A model generated the notes under the pieces. The model was not told where the DNA came from. It searched no databases and saw only the letters and a list, made by a program, of their open reading frames with translations. The position numbers and the translations under genes are program-made. A stretch of 64,000 nucleotides of DNA from DASUFZ01 sp035541475 (GTDB taxonomy: Bacteria; Myxococcota_A; UBA9160; SMWR01), in NCBI GenBank assembly GCA_035541475.1, contig DATKND010000054.1, forward strand, positions 17,141 through 81,140, in the 5' to 3' direction. Shown piece after piece: positions 44,491 to 52,054 of the stretch (positions are counted from its first letter, which is position 1; every line of letters begins with the position of its first letter).

Positions 44491-44907
44491 CTAGCTCACC
44501 GGCCGGAACGCGAAGGTGACGACTTCGTTGCCGTCGCCGTCGGTGCGGAACGGCACGACCACGAGCTCCATGTCCATGCCGATGCGGAGCCCGTCCGCCT
44601 GGGTGAGGCGCGCTTCGACCCGCACCTCGTCGCCGAGCTCGACGTAGCCGACGCCGTACGGCACGAACGCGTCGCCCGTCGGCCCCGCGTAGGGTGGCGA
44701 CGGCGGCGGAAAGTCCTGCGTGGTCCAGGCCCAGAGCCGTCCGCGCCGGGGCAGCAGGCGCTCGGCCATCTCGGTCGACGCGCAGCGCGGACAGGAGTCC
44801 TGCGCGGGGAAGGTCACGATGCCGCACGCGGCGCACCGGCTCCCGATCAGCTGCGGATCGTCAGCGGGCCAGGTGAACACGCCCTTCGCCACGGGGATTC
44901 GCGCCAT
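44491..44907 (-). CDS. DUF35 OB-fold, zinc-ribbon protein (Ltp partner)
   Basis: A 138-residue protein. The N-terminal rubredoxin-like zinc ribbon has CAAC and, 14 residues later, CPRC (SRCAACGIVTFPAQDSCPRC). The OB-fold follows (GRLWAWTTQDFPPPSPPY, YGVGYVELGDEVRVEARL). DUF35 proteins form complexes with thiolase-fold Ltp proteins and channel CoA esters. It starts at an ATG that overlaps the upstream crotonase stop by one base. It probably assembles with the product of the next gene. Confidence 0.93.
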   Translation of the reverse strand: MARIPVAKGVFTWPADDPQLIGSRCAACGIVTFPAQDSCPRCASTEMAERLLPRRGRLWAWTTQDFPPPSPPYAGPTGDAFVPYGVGYVELGDEVRVEARLTQADGLRIGMDMELVVVPFRTDGDGNEVVTFAFRPVS

Positions 44908-45740
44908 CACTTCTTCTTCCACAGATCCGGATCGTTCCACGCGCGGTCGAGCGGCCGCATGCCGCCGCCGTATGCCGTGAACTGCGTCATGCCGAGAAGC
45001 TCCATCGTCTGTCCGTACCCCAGGTCGTTGACCGCGGCGCGCTTGAACTCCTGGACGAAGGTCCGGCGCGTGTGGCGGAGCACCATCGGCGAGAAGCGCA
45101 GCAGATAGCGCGCGATCTCCCAGGCGCGATCCATCAGCGCCGCCCGCGGCAGCACCTCGTTCACCGCGCCCCACTCGTGCGCCATCTGCGCCGTGATCTT
45201 CTGTCCCATCAGCTGCGCATAGCGCCAGCGATTGCGGCCCAGCACCAGCGGCCAGATGTTCTGGATGCCGTCGCCGGGAGAGAGGTTCCGCGGGAAGTGC
45301 GCCATGTCCTGGAACCACGCGTCGTCGGAGGCGAGCACGATGTCGCACATCAGCGCCAGTTCGGAGTGGATGTTCGACGGCCCGTTCACCGCCGCGATCA
45401 TGATGGCATCGATCTCCAGCAGATTGATGTGCCGGAGCCGCCCGTACCATCCCATCTCCTCCGCCCACTCGGGCGGACCCGCGAACGCTGGCCGATTGCT
45501 CTCGCGTCCCCACGTCGCGTTGAACGTGTCGCCGGTGCCGGTGTAGATGACGACGCGCACGTCGCGATCGCCCGCGACGTCGTTGAAGAGATTCGCGATG
45601 TCGTGATGCGTGCGCTCGTCCCACACCGCGGGGCCGCCGTCGCGGTGCATGCGCATCAGCAGGATGCCATCGTCGGTCTTCTCGAGCGCGAAGTCGGGGT
45701 ACCGGTCGCGGTACTCCTCGAAGCGGGTCAGGCGCGGCAC
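44907..45740 (-). CDS. Crotonase-family protein with a 6-oxocamphor hydrolase-like His/Asp pair
   Basis: A 277-residue crotonase-fold protein. The oxyanion strand IAAVNGPSNIHSE is followed by DDAWFQDMAHFPRNLSPGDG with His148 and Asp157. I recall the same spacing (His145, Asp154) and the HFP...PGDG phrase from Rhodococcus 6-oxocamphor hydrolase, which cleaves a cyclic beta-diketone by a retro-Claisen reaction. The two Glu used by enoyl-CoA hydratases are absent at those places. This favours C-C bond hydrolysis over hydration (inference). It is closely related to the gene at 60777. It lies in the Rieske operon between the small companion and the DUF35 gene. Confidence 0.85.
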   Translation of the reverse strand: MPRLTRFEEYRDRYPDFALEKTDDGILLMRMHRDGGPAVWDERTHHDIANLFNDVAGDRDVRVVIYTGTGDTFNATWGRESNRPAFAGPPEWAEEMGWYGRLRHINLLEIDAIMIAAVNGPSNIHSELALMCDIVLASDDAWFQDMAHFPRNLSPGDGIQNIWPLVLGRNRWRYAQLMGQKITAQMAHEWGAVNEVLPRAALMDRAWEIARYLLRFSPMVLRHTRRTFVQEFKRAAVNDLGYGQTMELLGMTQFTAYGGGMRPLDRAWNDPDLWKKK

Positions 45741-45759
45741 GGGCGGGATCTCCTCGCGG

Positions 45760-46095
45760 TCACGGGCGCGGCTCGCGGATGCGGTCGATGCGTGCGGATC
45801 CGCAATCGACGACTTCCGGCTGTCGCCACACTTCCACCGCGTACGACACCATGAGCAACGAGTGCAGGAGCTGGAGCAGGCGCAGGGCGTCGGCCGGCAG
45901 GTCGTCGAGCGGGAAGCGTTCGCACCAGGCGATCGCCTCCTCGGCGCGCGGGAAGAAGGCGTCGTAGAAGGCCTGCAGCTCCGGCATCGGGCTCGCGAGG
46001 CGACGCGCCCAGCGCTCGGGCTCCGTCGCCAGACACCACGTGCGCGCCCACGGCTCGAGCGCCGCGAAGGCGGCCGGAAGGAGGGCGTCGCTCAT
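45760..46095 (-). CDS. Small companion protein of Rieske oxygenase (copy A), uncharacterised
   Basis: A 111-residue soluble helical protein. Conserved with its 49561 paralogue are WCL..EP.R.A.RLAS, FYDAFFPRAEEAI, FPLDDLPADALRLL and VEVWRQP. The ATG at 46095 overlaps the stop of the Rieske oxygenase gene (ATGA), so the two are translated together. It is not the classical beta subunit of ring-hydroxylating dioxygenases, which is a ~170-190 residue cystatin-like fold. I do not recognise the family. The constant pairing suggests an accessory or stabilising subunit, or an assembly factor, for this oxygenase group. Confidence 0.8.
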   Translation of the reverse strand: MSDALLPAAFAALEPWARTWCLATEPERWARRLASPMPELQAFYDAFFPRAEEAIAWCERFPLDDLPADALRLLQLLHSLLMVSYAVEVWRQPEVVDCGSARIDRIREPRP

Positions 46096-47360
46096 CGCGT
46101 CGCCTCCGCGGCGCGTTCGCGCCAGGCCTCGACCCAGTCGCCGACCGTCTTGTGGAAGTGGCGGACCAGGATCTCCTGGTCGCAGAGCGGGAACTCGGCG
46201 AACGCGCGCTGCTCGAGCCCCATCTGCGTGCCGTCGAGCGTGCCGCAGTCTCGCAGGCCGTACTCCTTGAACGTCAGCGCGGCGTACTCGTGCGCGAGCC
46301 GCTCGCGAGCCGTGCGCGCCGGCGCGAAGTGGAGATCGCCCTCGAAGACGTGCGTGTGGTGCGACGTCGGCCAGTAGCGATACGTGACGTACCAGCCGCG
46401 CTCGTAGATCAGCATCTCGAGATTCGGGAAGACCTGGAAGTTGTCGATGCCCCAGCGCGACGTGCCCGACGGGTTGACACCGGCGAGCGGGCCGAGATCC
46501 GGCGCGTCCCATGGGCCCGTGTTCCCGCTGCGCGTCAGCGCCTCGGCCGGGTAGAGGTGCTCCTTCGGCCAGGTGTGCTTGTGCGTGCCGCTCGTCGACA
46601 CCATGCGGTGAGGGCCGTCGATCTGGTAGTGCGCGGCCTCGAACGGGTACTCCGGGTTCCGCGCCTCCGGGGTCGGGCCGAGCTGGTGCGTGTGCAGCGG
46701 CGCGACGTGGTAGTACTCCTGGAAGGCGTCGACGAAGATCTTCCAGTTGCTCCCGTTCTCCGCGCGGAACGAGTAGCGCTCGGTCATCCGCTCGAAGGGA
46801 TAGCCCTCGAGCGCGCCGACCATCGGCCCGAGGTAGTCGCGCAGGCTCCACTCCGGCTCGCGGGCCAGGTTCACGAAGATGAAGCCGGCCCACGTGTCGC
46901 AGTGGACCGGCGCGAGGCCGAGCGCGTCCTTGCGCAGCCCGAAGAACTCGTTCTCCTGGTGCACGTAGGTGCAGACGCCGTCGAGGCCGTAGCGCCAGCC
47001 GTGGTACCGACAGACGAGCTGGCGCGCGCGGCCGCACGCCTCGCCTCGCGGCGTGCCGTCCCACACCAGCTTGTTGCCGCGGTGGCGACACACGTTGTGC
47101 AACGCGCGGATCCGACCGTCCGCCGCACGGGTCACGAGGATCGACGTCCCGACACCGGGCAGATCCTTCGTGAAGAACGTCCCGTCCCGATCGAGCTGCT
47201 CGACGCGACCGACGTTCAGCCAGGCCCGCTTGAAGATCGCCTCGCGCTCCTGCTCGAAGAACGCGGGCGAAACCGAGTCCTCGAACGAGACGAGGCCCGT
47301 GCCGAGCTCGGGATGGTGCGCCGTCCAGCTGCCCTCCGGCGGCCTCGCGAAACGCGCCAT
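46092..47360 (-). CDS. Rieske non-heme iron oxygenase, alpha subunit (copy A)
   Basis: A 422-residue ring-hydroxylating-type oxygenase. The Rieske 2Fe-2S site is CRHRG (Cys91, His93) and CRYHGW (Cys117, His120). The mononuclear iron site is NWKIFVDAFQEYYHVAPLH (bridging Asp211, His218, His223) with a later Asp ligand. It hydroxylates or oxidatively cleaves C-H bonds with electrons from a reductase, likely the product of the gene at 56723. It starts at the ATG at 47360 and heads the eight-gene catabolic operon. It is homologous throughout to the oxygenase at 48260, including the N-terminal PPEGSWT phrase. Confidence 0.94.
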   Translation of the reverse strand: MARFARPPEGSWTAHHPELGTGLVSFEDSVSPAFFEQEREAIFKRAWLNVGRVEQLDRDGTFFTKDLPGVGTSILVTRAADGRIRALHNVCRHRGNKLVWDGTPRGEACGRARQLVCRYHGWRYGLDGVCTYVHQENEFFGLRKDALGLAPVHCDTWAGFIFVNLAREPEWSLRDYLGPMVGALEGYPFERMTERYSFRAENGSNWKIFVDAFQEYYHVAPLHTHQLGPTPEARNPEYPFEAAHYQIDGPHRMVSTSGTHKHTWPKEHLYPAEALTRSGNTGPWDAPDLGPLAGVNPSGTSRWGIDNFQVFPNLEMLIYERGWYVTYRYWPTSHHTHVFEGDLHFAPARTARERLAHEYAALTFKEYGLRDCGTLDGTQMGLEQRAFAEFPLCDQEILVRHFHKTVGDWVEAWRERAAEATR

Positions 47361-47403
47361 CCTCGCCTCCGCGTCCCGTGGCCGTCACGCCGCCGGGAAT
47401 GCC

Positions 47404-47422
47404 ATTCTCTCGTTCCGAGAAC
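47404..47422. promoter_or_regulatory. Palindromic operator, copy 1 (candidate TetR site)
   Basis: ATTCTC (47404-47409) and GAGAAC (47417-47422) are separated by seven bases. The site sits in the 133-bp divergent region between the Rieske oxygenase (minus) and SDR (plus) operons. It matches the site at 55671-55689 in both arms apart from the final base, with the same spacing. It lies just upstream of a plausible plus-strand -35 at 47427 and could overlap the minus-strand promoter. It is a good candidate for binding by the local TetR regulator. Confidence 0.6.
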
Positions 47423-47426
47423 ATTG

Positions 47427-47456
47427 TTGCATAGACGGTCGCGCCTGGTCCATAAT
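47427..47456 (+). promoter_or_regulatory. Possible sigma-70 promoter of the SDR/Rieske-B operon
   Basis: TTGCAT (47427-47432) and CATAAT (47451-47456), 18 bases apart, are the best sigma-70-like boxes between operator copy 1 and the GTG at 47494. This patch is AT-rich relative to its surroundings. Consensus match is 4/6 and 5/6. Confidence 0.35.
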
Positions 47457-47493
47457 CGCGCGACCGCAACGCATCGGGGGCAGCGGAGGCAGC

Positions 47494-48243
47494 GTGGGCG
47501 ACCGGGTCGCGGTGGTGACGGGGGCCGCGTCGGGCATGGGGCTCGCGATCGCCCGGCACTTCGCGGCGCTCGGCGATCGCGTCGGCCTGCTCGACCGCGA
47601 CGGCGACGCGGCGCTGCGCGCGGCCAAGGATCTGCGCGAGGCGGGCGCCTCCGCGCTCGCCATCGAGACCGATGTCACCGACCGCTGCGCCGTCGACGCC
47701 GCCTTCGACGAGGTGCGCGCGCAGCTCGGACCCGTCGCGATCGCGGTCACGAGCGCGGGCCTCGATGCGTTCGAGCCATTCACGAAGATCTCGCCGGAGA
47801 GCTGGGAGCGCGTCGTCGCCGTCAACCTGACCGGCACGTTCCACTGCCTCCAGGCCGCGGTGCCCGACATGCTCGCGGCCCGCTGGGGCCGCATGGTCAC
47901 GATCGCGTCGTCGAGCGCGCAGTCGGGCGCCGCGCGCATGGCGCACTACGTCGCGTCCAAGGCGGGTGTGATCGGGCTGACGAAGGCGCTCGCACTCGAG
48001 CTCGCGCCGTTCGGGATCACCGTCAACACGATTCCGCCGGGCATGATCGACACGCCGATGCTGCGGCGCGCCGAGGCCGCCGGCGACGTGATGAAGCTCG
48101 AGAAGCTCGTCCCGCGCATGATCCCGGTCGGACGAGCCGGAACTCCCGAGGACATCGCGGCGACGTGCGGCTTCCTCTGCTCGGACGAGGCGGGCTTCAT
48201 CACCGGTCAGGTCGTCGGCGTCAACGGCGGGATGGTCCTTTGA
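47494..48243 (+). CDS. SDR-family dehydrogenase
   Basis: A 249-residue classical SDR: VAVVTGAASGMGLAIARHFAALG (cofactor site; LLDRD after strand 2 favours NAD), VTSAGLDAFEPF in place of the usual NNAG, TIASSSAQSGAARMAHYVASKAG (Ser, Tyr, Lys), ending ITGQVVGVNGGMVL. The GTG at 47494 follows GGAGG (47485-47489). It is first in an operon with a Rieske oxygenase 16 bases later. A role in oxidising the hydroxyl produced by the oxygenase is plausible but inferred. Confidence 0.88.
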   Translation: MGDRVAVVTGAASGMGLAIARHFAALGDRVGLLDRDGDAALRAAKDLREAGASALAIETDVTDRCAVDAAFDEVRAQLGPVAIAVTSAGLDAFEPFTKISPESWERVVAVNLTGTFHCLQAAVPDMLAARWGRMVTIASSSAQSGAARMAHYVASKAGVIGLTKALALELAPFGITVNTIPPGMIDTPMLRRAEAAGDVMKLEKLVPRMIPVGRAGTPEDIAATCGFLCSDEAGFITGQVVGVNGGMVL

Positions 48244-48259
48244 ACGAGGAGGCGCGGAG

Positions 48260-49564
48260 ATGTCCGAAGCCCTGAAGGTCCCGAAGCAAGCGGCGAGGCA
48301 ATACCCGAAGCCTCCCGAGGGAAGCTGGACGGAGCATTATTCCGAGCTCGACACCGATCCGGTGTCGTACGAGAGCTCGATCTCTCCCAAGTTCTTCGAG
48401 CTCGAGCGCGAGGCGATCTTCAAGCGGGCCTGGCTGAACGTCGGGCGGGTCGAGCAGCTGCGGCGCAAGGGCAGCTACTTCACGCGGGAGCTCGCGGTGG
48501 CGAAGGCCTCGCTGATCATCGTCCGGGGCATGGACGACGAGATCCGCGCCTTCCACAACGTGTGCCGCCACCGAGGCAACAAGCTGGTCTGGAGCGAGGA
48601 CCCGCGCGTGGAGACGAGCGGCAGCTGCCGCCAGTTCGCGTGCAAGTACCACGGCTGGCGGTACGAGCTCGATGGGAAGCTCTCGTTCGTGCTCCAGGAG
48701 GGCGAGTTCTTCGGGATCGACAAGAGCCGGTACGGCCTGGTGTCGGTCCACTGCGCGGTGTGGAAGGGGTTCATTTTCGTGAACCTCGCCGAGCAGCCGG
48801 CCCAGTCGCTGCGCGAGTACCTCGGACCGATGATCACCGCGATCGACTATCCGTTCGAGAAGCTGACACAGCGGTACTACTACCGAGGCGACATCCGCAG
48901 CAACTGGAAGGTCTTTCTCGACGCGTTCCAGGAGTTCTACCACCCGCCGATCCTCCACGGGCGGCAGAACCCGGTCATGCGTCAGGCCGACTACCGCGAC
49001 AAGGGCTTCTACACGAGTCACTTCCAGATCGACGGCCCGCATCGCGTCGGCTCCACGAGCGGAGGCGCGGGCGGCAAGCTGGTGCCGGAGTTCTACAACC
49101 CGATCGAGCAGGTGATGCGTAGCGGCCTGTTCGGTCCCTGGGACGCGTCCGAGATCGTGACCGGCCAGCTGCCGCCGGGTCTCAATCCGGGCAAGAAGAA
49201 GAACTGGGGTCTCGACTCGTTCCAGATCTTCCCGAACTTCGCGATCGTGTTCTGGGAGACGGGCTGGTACCTCACCTATCACTACTGGCCCGTCGCGCAC
49301 GATCGGCTGATCTTCGAGGCGAACGCCTACTTCACGCCGCCGCGCAATGTGCGCGAACGCCTCGCCCAGCAGCTCGGCATCGCGACCATCAAGGAGTACG
49401 CGCTCGAGGACTGCGGCACGCTCGAGGCGACGCAGATGGGGCTCGAATCGCGCGTGGTCTCGACCTTCCCGCTCGGCGACCAGGAGTTCATGTGCCGACA
49501 CCTGAACCGGGTCGTCCACAACTGGGTCGAGGACTACCAGCGAAAGCAGGCGGAGGGCCGATGA
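48260..49564 (+). CDS. Rieske non-heme iron oxygenase, alpha subunit (copy B)
   Basis: A 434-residue oxygenase. The 2Fe-2S ligands are in CRHRG (Cys102, His104) and CKYHGW (Cys128, His131). The catalytic iron site is NWKVFLDAFQEFYHPPILH (Asp221, His228, His233). It is colinear with copy A and keeps PPEGSWTEHY, EREAIFKRAWLNVGRVEQL and the C-terminal TLEATQMGLESR. The active-site lid regions differ (copy B has an extra KLVPEFYNPIEQV stretch), so the two probably use different substrates or act at successive steps. Its TGA is overlapped by the companion-protein gene (ATGA). An external reductase is needed; none is encoded in this operon. Confidence 0.94.
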   Translation: MSEALKVPKQAARQYPKPPEGSWTEHYSELDTDPVSYESSISPKFFELEREAIFKRAWLNVGRVEQLRRKGSYFTRELAVAKASLIIVRGMDDEIRAFHNVCRHRGNKLVWSEDPRVETSGSCRQFACKYHGWRYELDGKLSFVLQEGEFFGIDKSRYGLVSVHCAVWKGFIFVNLAEQPAQSLREYLGPMITAIDYPFEKLTQRYYYRGDIRSNWKVFLDAFQEFYHPPILHGRQNPVMRQADYRDKGFYTSHFQIDGPHRVGSTSGGAGGKLVPEFYNPIEQVMRSGLFGPWDASEIVTGQLPPGLNPGKKKNWGLDSFQIFPNFAIVFWETGWYLTYHYWPVAHDRLIFEANAYFTPPRNVRERLAQQLGIATIKEYALEDCGTLEATQMGLESRVVSTFPLGDQEFMCRHLNRVVHNWVEDYQRKQAEGR

Positions 49565-49899
49565 TGGGCGCTGCGCGGCTGCCGGCCGAGTTCTCCGATC
49601 TCGAGCGCTTCGTCCACGACTGGTGCCTCGACGGCGAGCCCCAGCGCTACGCCAAGCGCCTCGCCAGCACGATGGACGAGATCCAGGAGTTCTACGACGC
49701 GATCATGCCGCGCGCCGAGGAAGCGATCCGCTATCTCGAGAAGTTCCCGATCGACGATCTTCCGGACGACGCGCTCCGGCTGCTCAAGCTGCTGTACTCG
49801 CTGATCGTGATCTCGTTTCCCGTCGAGATCTGGCGGCAGCCCCAGATCCCGGATACGCACCTGGCCCAGTTCGAGCTGAAGATCGAACCGCTCCCGTGA
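49561..49899 (+). CDS. Small companion protein of Rieske oxygenase (copy B), uncharacterised
   Basis: A 112-residue helical protein, paralogous along its whole length to the product of 45760. The shared core is WCL..EPQRYAKRLAS, FYDAIMPRAEEAI, FPIDDLPDDALRLL and VEIWRQP. The start overlaps the Rieske stop in an ATGA, exactly as in copy A, so the oxygenase and companion duplicated as a unit or were recruited as one. The stop overlaps the next gene (GTGA). Function unknown; see copy A. Confidence 0.8.
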   Translation: MMGAARLPAEFSDLERFVHDWCLDGEPQRYAKRLASTMDEIQEFYDAIMPRAEEAIRYLEKFPIDDLPDDALRLLKLLYSLIVISFPVEIWRQPQIPDTHLAQFELKIEPLP

Positions 49900-50342
49900 G
49901 CGGCAACCCGCAGCGGATCGCCGACCTCGTCGAGATCCACGCGCTGTGCGCGCGCTACATGGCGTACGCGAGTCGCTTCGTGCTCGACCGCTGGCTCGAC
50001 GTCTTCACGCCGGACATCGAATACAGCGCCTTCGGCACGGCGTTCACGCTCGAGCGCTTTCCCGCGCTGCTGGAAGCGGCGCCGCGCGGCCAGTTCATCG
50101 GCAACATGCCGGTGGTCGAGCTCGACGGCGATCGCGCGACCGGCACGCAGCACTTCGTGTTCATCGACCAGCGGACGCACGCGATGCGCCTCGGCTGGTA
50201 TCGCGACGAGTACGTGCGCACGGCGGACGGATGGCGAATCCGTCGGCGCGCGACCACGTTCCTGCGCAAGCACGGCGGAGTCGACTCTGGGCGGCAGCAC
50301 GATCCGCTCGCGGCGCCCGAGCCGGGACGAGACGACGGCTGA
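49896..50342 (+). CDS. SnoaL/NTF2-like protein
   Basis: A 148-residue cone-fold protein. IADLVEIHALCARYMAYASRFVLDRWLDVFTPDIEYSAFG is the typical opening of SnoaL_4-like proteins; the later HFVFIDQRTHAMRLGWYRDEYVRTADGWRIRRR gives the central sheet. Such domains serve as beta subunits of dioxygenases, as isomerases or as dehydratases. Placed after oxygenase B and its companion, it could be a beta-like subunit or an independent enzyme. The GTG at 49896 overlaps the companion gene; three bases separate it from the next SDR. Confidence 0.82.
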   Translation: MSGNPQRIADLVEIHALCARYMAYASRFVLDRWLDVFTPDIEYSAFGTAFTLERFPALLEAAPRGQFIGNMPVVELDGDRATGTQHFVFIDQRTHAMRLGWYRDEYVRTADGWRIRRRATTFLRKHGGVDSGRQHDPLAAPEPGRDDG

Positions 50343-50345
50343 CGC

Positions 50346-51179
50346 GTGTCGCGAACGGCGGTGATCACCGGAGCGGGCGGCGGCATCGGGCTCGCCTGCG
50401 CGCGCCGGCTCGGCGCGAGCGGACACCGATTGGTGCTGGCCGAGGTGGACGCGCAGCGACTCACAGCGGCCGGGAGCGAACTCGAGAAGGCGGGTCTCTC
50501 CGTCGACGGGGTTGGCTGCGACGTCACGGACGCCGAGGCCGTGCGGCGGCTGGCCGAAGCCTCGTCGGCGGCGGGCGAGCTCGGCTGCCTCGTCCACACG
50601 GCCGGCCTCTCGCCGGCCATGGCGTCCGGCGCTCGCATCCTCGACGTGAACCTCGTCGGAACGGCGCGACTGCTCGAGGCGTTCCTGCCGCTCGCCGAGC
50701 GGGGATCGGTGGCGGTCTGCGTCGCGTCGCAGGCCGGCCATCTCGCGGCCGCCGCCGCCACTCCCGCGATCGACGCGGTGCTCGACGATCCGCTGCGTCC
50801 CGACTTCGCGTCGCGCTTCGCGGCGCTCGGCGCCGCGCTCTCCGAGCCCGCCCCGGCCTACGCCCTGTCGAAGCGCGGCGTGATCCGGCTGGCGTCGCGC
50901 TCGGCGCCGGCCTGGGGAGCTCGCGGTGCGCGCATCGTGTCGCTCTCCCCCGGCATCATCGACACCGAGATGGGACGCCTCGAGTCGAGGAGCCAGCCCT
51001 TCATGGCCACGATGGTGGAGCGGACGCCGCTCTCCCGGATGGGACGGCCGGAGGAGATCGCCTCGGTCGTAGCGTTCCTCGTCTCCGACGCCGCGTCCTT
51101 CGTGACGGGCACCGACATCCTGGTCGACGGCGGCAGCACCGGCGCGGTGCTGCGCATGATGAGCGGCGCCGGCTCCTGA
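50346..51179 (+). CDS. SDR-family dehydrogenase, last gene of the Rieske-B operon
   Basis: A 277-residue SDR with an unusually long central insert. VITGAGGGIGLACARRLG is the cofactor site and HTAGLSPAMASGARIL replaces NNAG. After the Ser-containing strand (VCVASQAGHLAAAAATPAIDAVLDDPL) an extra ~35 residues precede YALSKRGV with the catalytic Tyr and Lys. The end, VTGTDILVDGGSTGAVL, is typical. The insert resembles carveol/3-alpha-hydroxysteroid dehydrogenase-like SDRs. It starts at a GTG three bases after the SnoaL gene and converges on the minus-strand oxidase genes with an 8-bp gap. Confidence 0.86.
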   Translation: MSRTAVITGAGGGIGLACARRLGASGHRLVLAEVDAQRLTAAGSELEKAGLSVDGVGCDVTDAEAVRRLAEASSAAGELGCLVHTAGLSPAMASGARILDVNLVGTARLLEAFLPLAERGSVAVCVASQAGHLAAAAATPAIDAVLDDPLRPDFASRFAALGAALSEPAPAYALSKRGVIRLASRSAPAWGARGARIVSLSPGIIDTEMGRLESRSQPFMATMVERTPLSRMGRPEEIASVVAFLVSDAASFVTGTDILVDGGSTGAVLRMMSGAGS

Positions 51180-51187
51180 TCCGGCTT

Positions 51188-51481
51188 TCAGCGCTTCGGG
51201 AACGCCGTGCCGGCGAGATGGCCGCCGAGGAGCATCACGCCGGTCAGCACGACCCACAGATCGGTGAGGCGGCACAGCAGCACCGGAGCGTGTCGCACCT
51301 CCATGAACTCCCGGATGATGATGCGGACCTTGATCAGCGCGATCCCGATCGCGCTCGCGGCGATTGCGGCCGGTGCGAGCCCCGCCTGCGCGCCGACCGA
51401 GCCGATCCCCAGCTGCGCGAGCGTGATCGCGGACAGCGCCAGCCAGACGAGCATCAGCCTCTTCTCGGCCCCGGAGTTCAC
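51188..51481 (-). CDS. Cytochrome c oxidase subunit IV-like membrane protein
   Basis: A 97-residue protein with three hydrophobic segments. The family phrase is ALIKVRIIIREFMEVRHAPVLLCRL, which matches prokaryotic COX4-like subunits (VxxxFMExR). It is the last gene of the operon starting at the ALDH. Subunits III and IV are present without any subunit I or II in the window, so this protein must either join an oxidase encoded elsewhere or have another role. Confidence 0.85.
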   Translation of the reverse strand: MNSGAEKRLMLVWLALSAITLAQLGIGSVGAQAGLAPAAIAASAIGIALIKVRIIIREFMEVRHAPVLLCRLTDLWVVLTGVMLLGGHLAGTAFPKR

Positions 51482-51484
51482 GCG

Positions 51485-52054
51485 TCACCTCATGACGTAG
51501 AGCAAGGCGAAGATCAGGACCCAGAGGAAGTCGATCGTGTGCCAGTAGGTTGCGCACGTCTCGACGATCTCCTGAGAATGCGGAGCGGGGCTGCGGAGCT
51601 GGTGGACGGCGACGGCGAGCGCGACGAACCCGATCAGGAGATGGAGGAAGTGGATCCCCGTCAGGAAGTAGTAGAAGGAGGAGAACTCGTCGGCGGTGAA
51701 GGTGAACCCGTGCTCGATCGCGACGACCCATTCGCGCAGCTTCGAGACGAGGAAACCGAAGCCGAATGACATCGTCAGGAACGCGTTCCTCGTCGCGGCC
51801 CGATACCCACCCTCGCGGGCGGCCTGGACGCAGCGCGCCACGGACCAGGAGCTCGCCAGCAGCACGAGGGTGTTGAAGACCCCGACGCGCAGGTCGAGGT
51901 GCGCTTGCGACTGCAGGAAGAGGCCGGGGCTCCGCGCCCGGCTGAAGACGTACGCGGTGAAGTAGGCGGTGAAGACGAATCCTTCGAAGAGCACGAAGGC
52001 CCACATGTCCGGCTGGCCGGGCACGAAGCGGACGGCCTCGGGCCGGCCGTTCAC
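51485..52054 (-). CDS. Cytochrome c oxidase subunit III-like (NorE-type) membrane protein
   Basis: A 189-residue protein with five membrane helices. FVPGQPDMWAFVLFEGFVFTAYFTAYVFSRA, then FYYFLTGIHFLHLLIGFVAL and ETCATYWHTIDFLWVLIFALLYVM are the CoxIII/NorE signatures. It is shorter than mitochondrial CoxIII and close to NorE and bo3-type subunits III in size. The stop is followed three bases later by the subunit IV gene, and it overlaps the upstream membrane gene by four bases. No haem-copper catalytic subunit is near. Confidence 0.88.
   Translation of the reverse strand: MNGRPEAVRFVPGQPDMWAFVLFEGFVFTAYFTAYVFSRARSPGLFLQSQAHLDLRVGVFNTLVLLASSWSVARCVQAAREGGYRAATRNAFLTMSFGFGFLVSKLREWVVAIEHGFTFTADEFSSFYYFLTGIHFLHLLIGFVALAVAVHQLRSPAPHSQEIVETCATYWHTIDFLWVLIFALLYVMR

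Noticed and set aside
45760..46095. Classical beta subunit of a ring-hydroxylating dioxygenase
   Set aside because: At 111 residues it is far shorter than the 170-190 residue cystatin-like beta subunits and lacks their pattern. The NTF2-like protein at 49896 is a better candidate for that fold.
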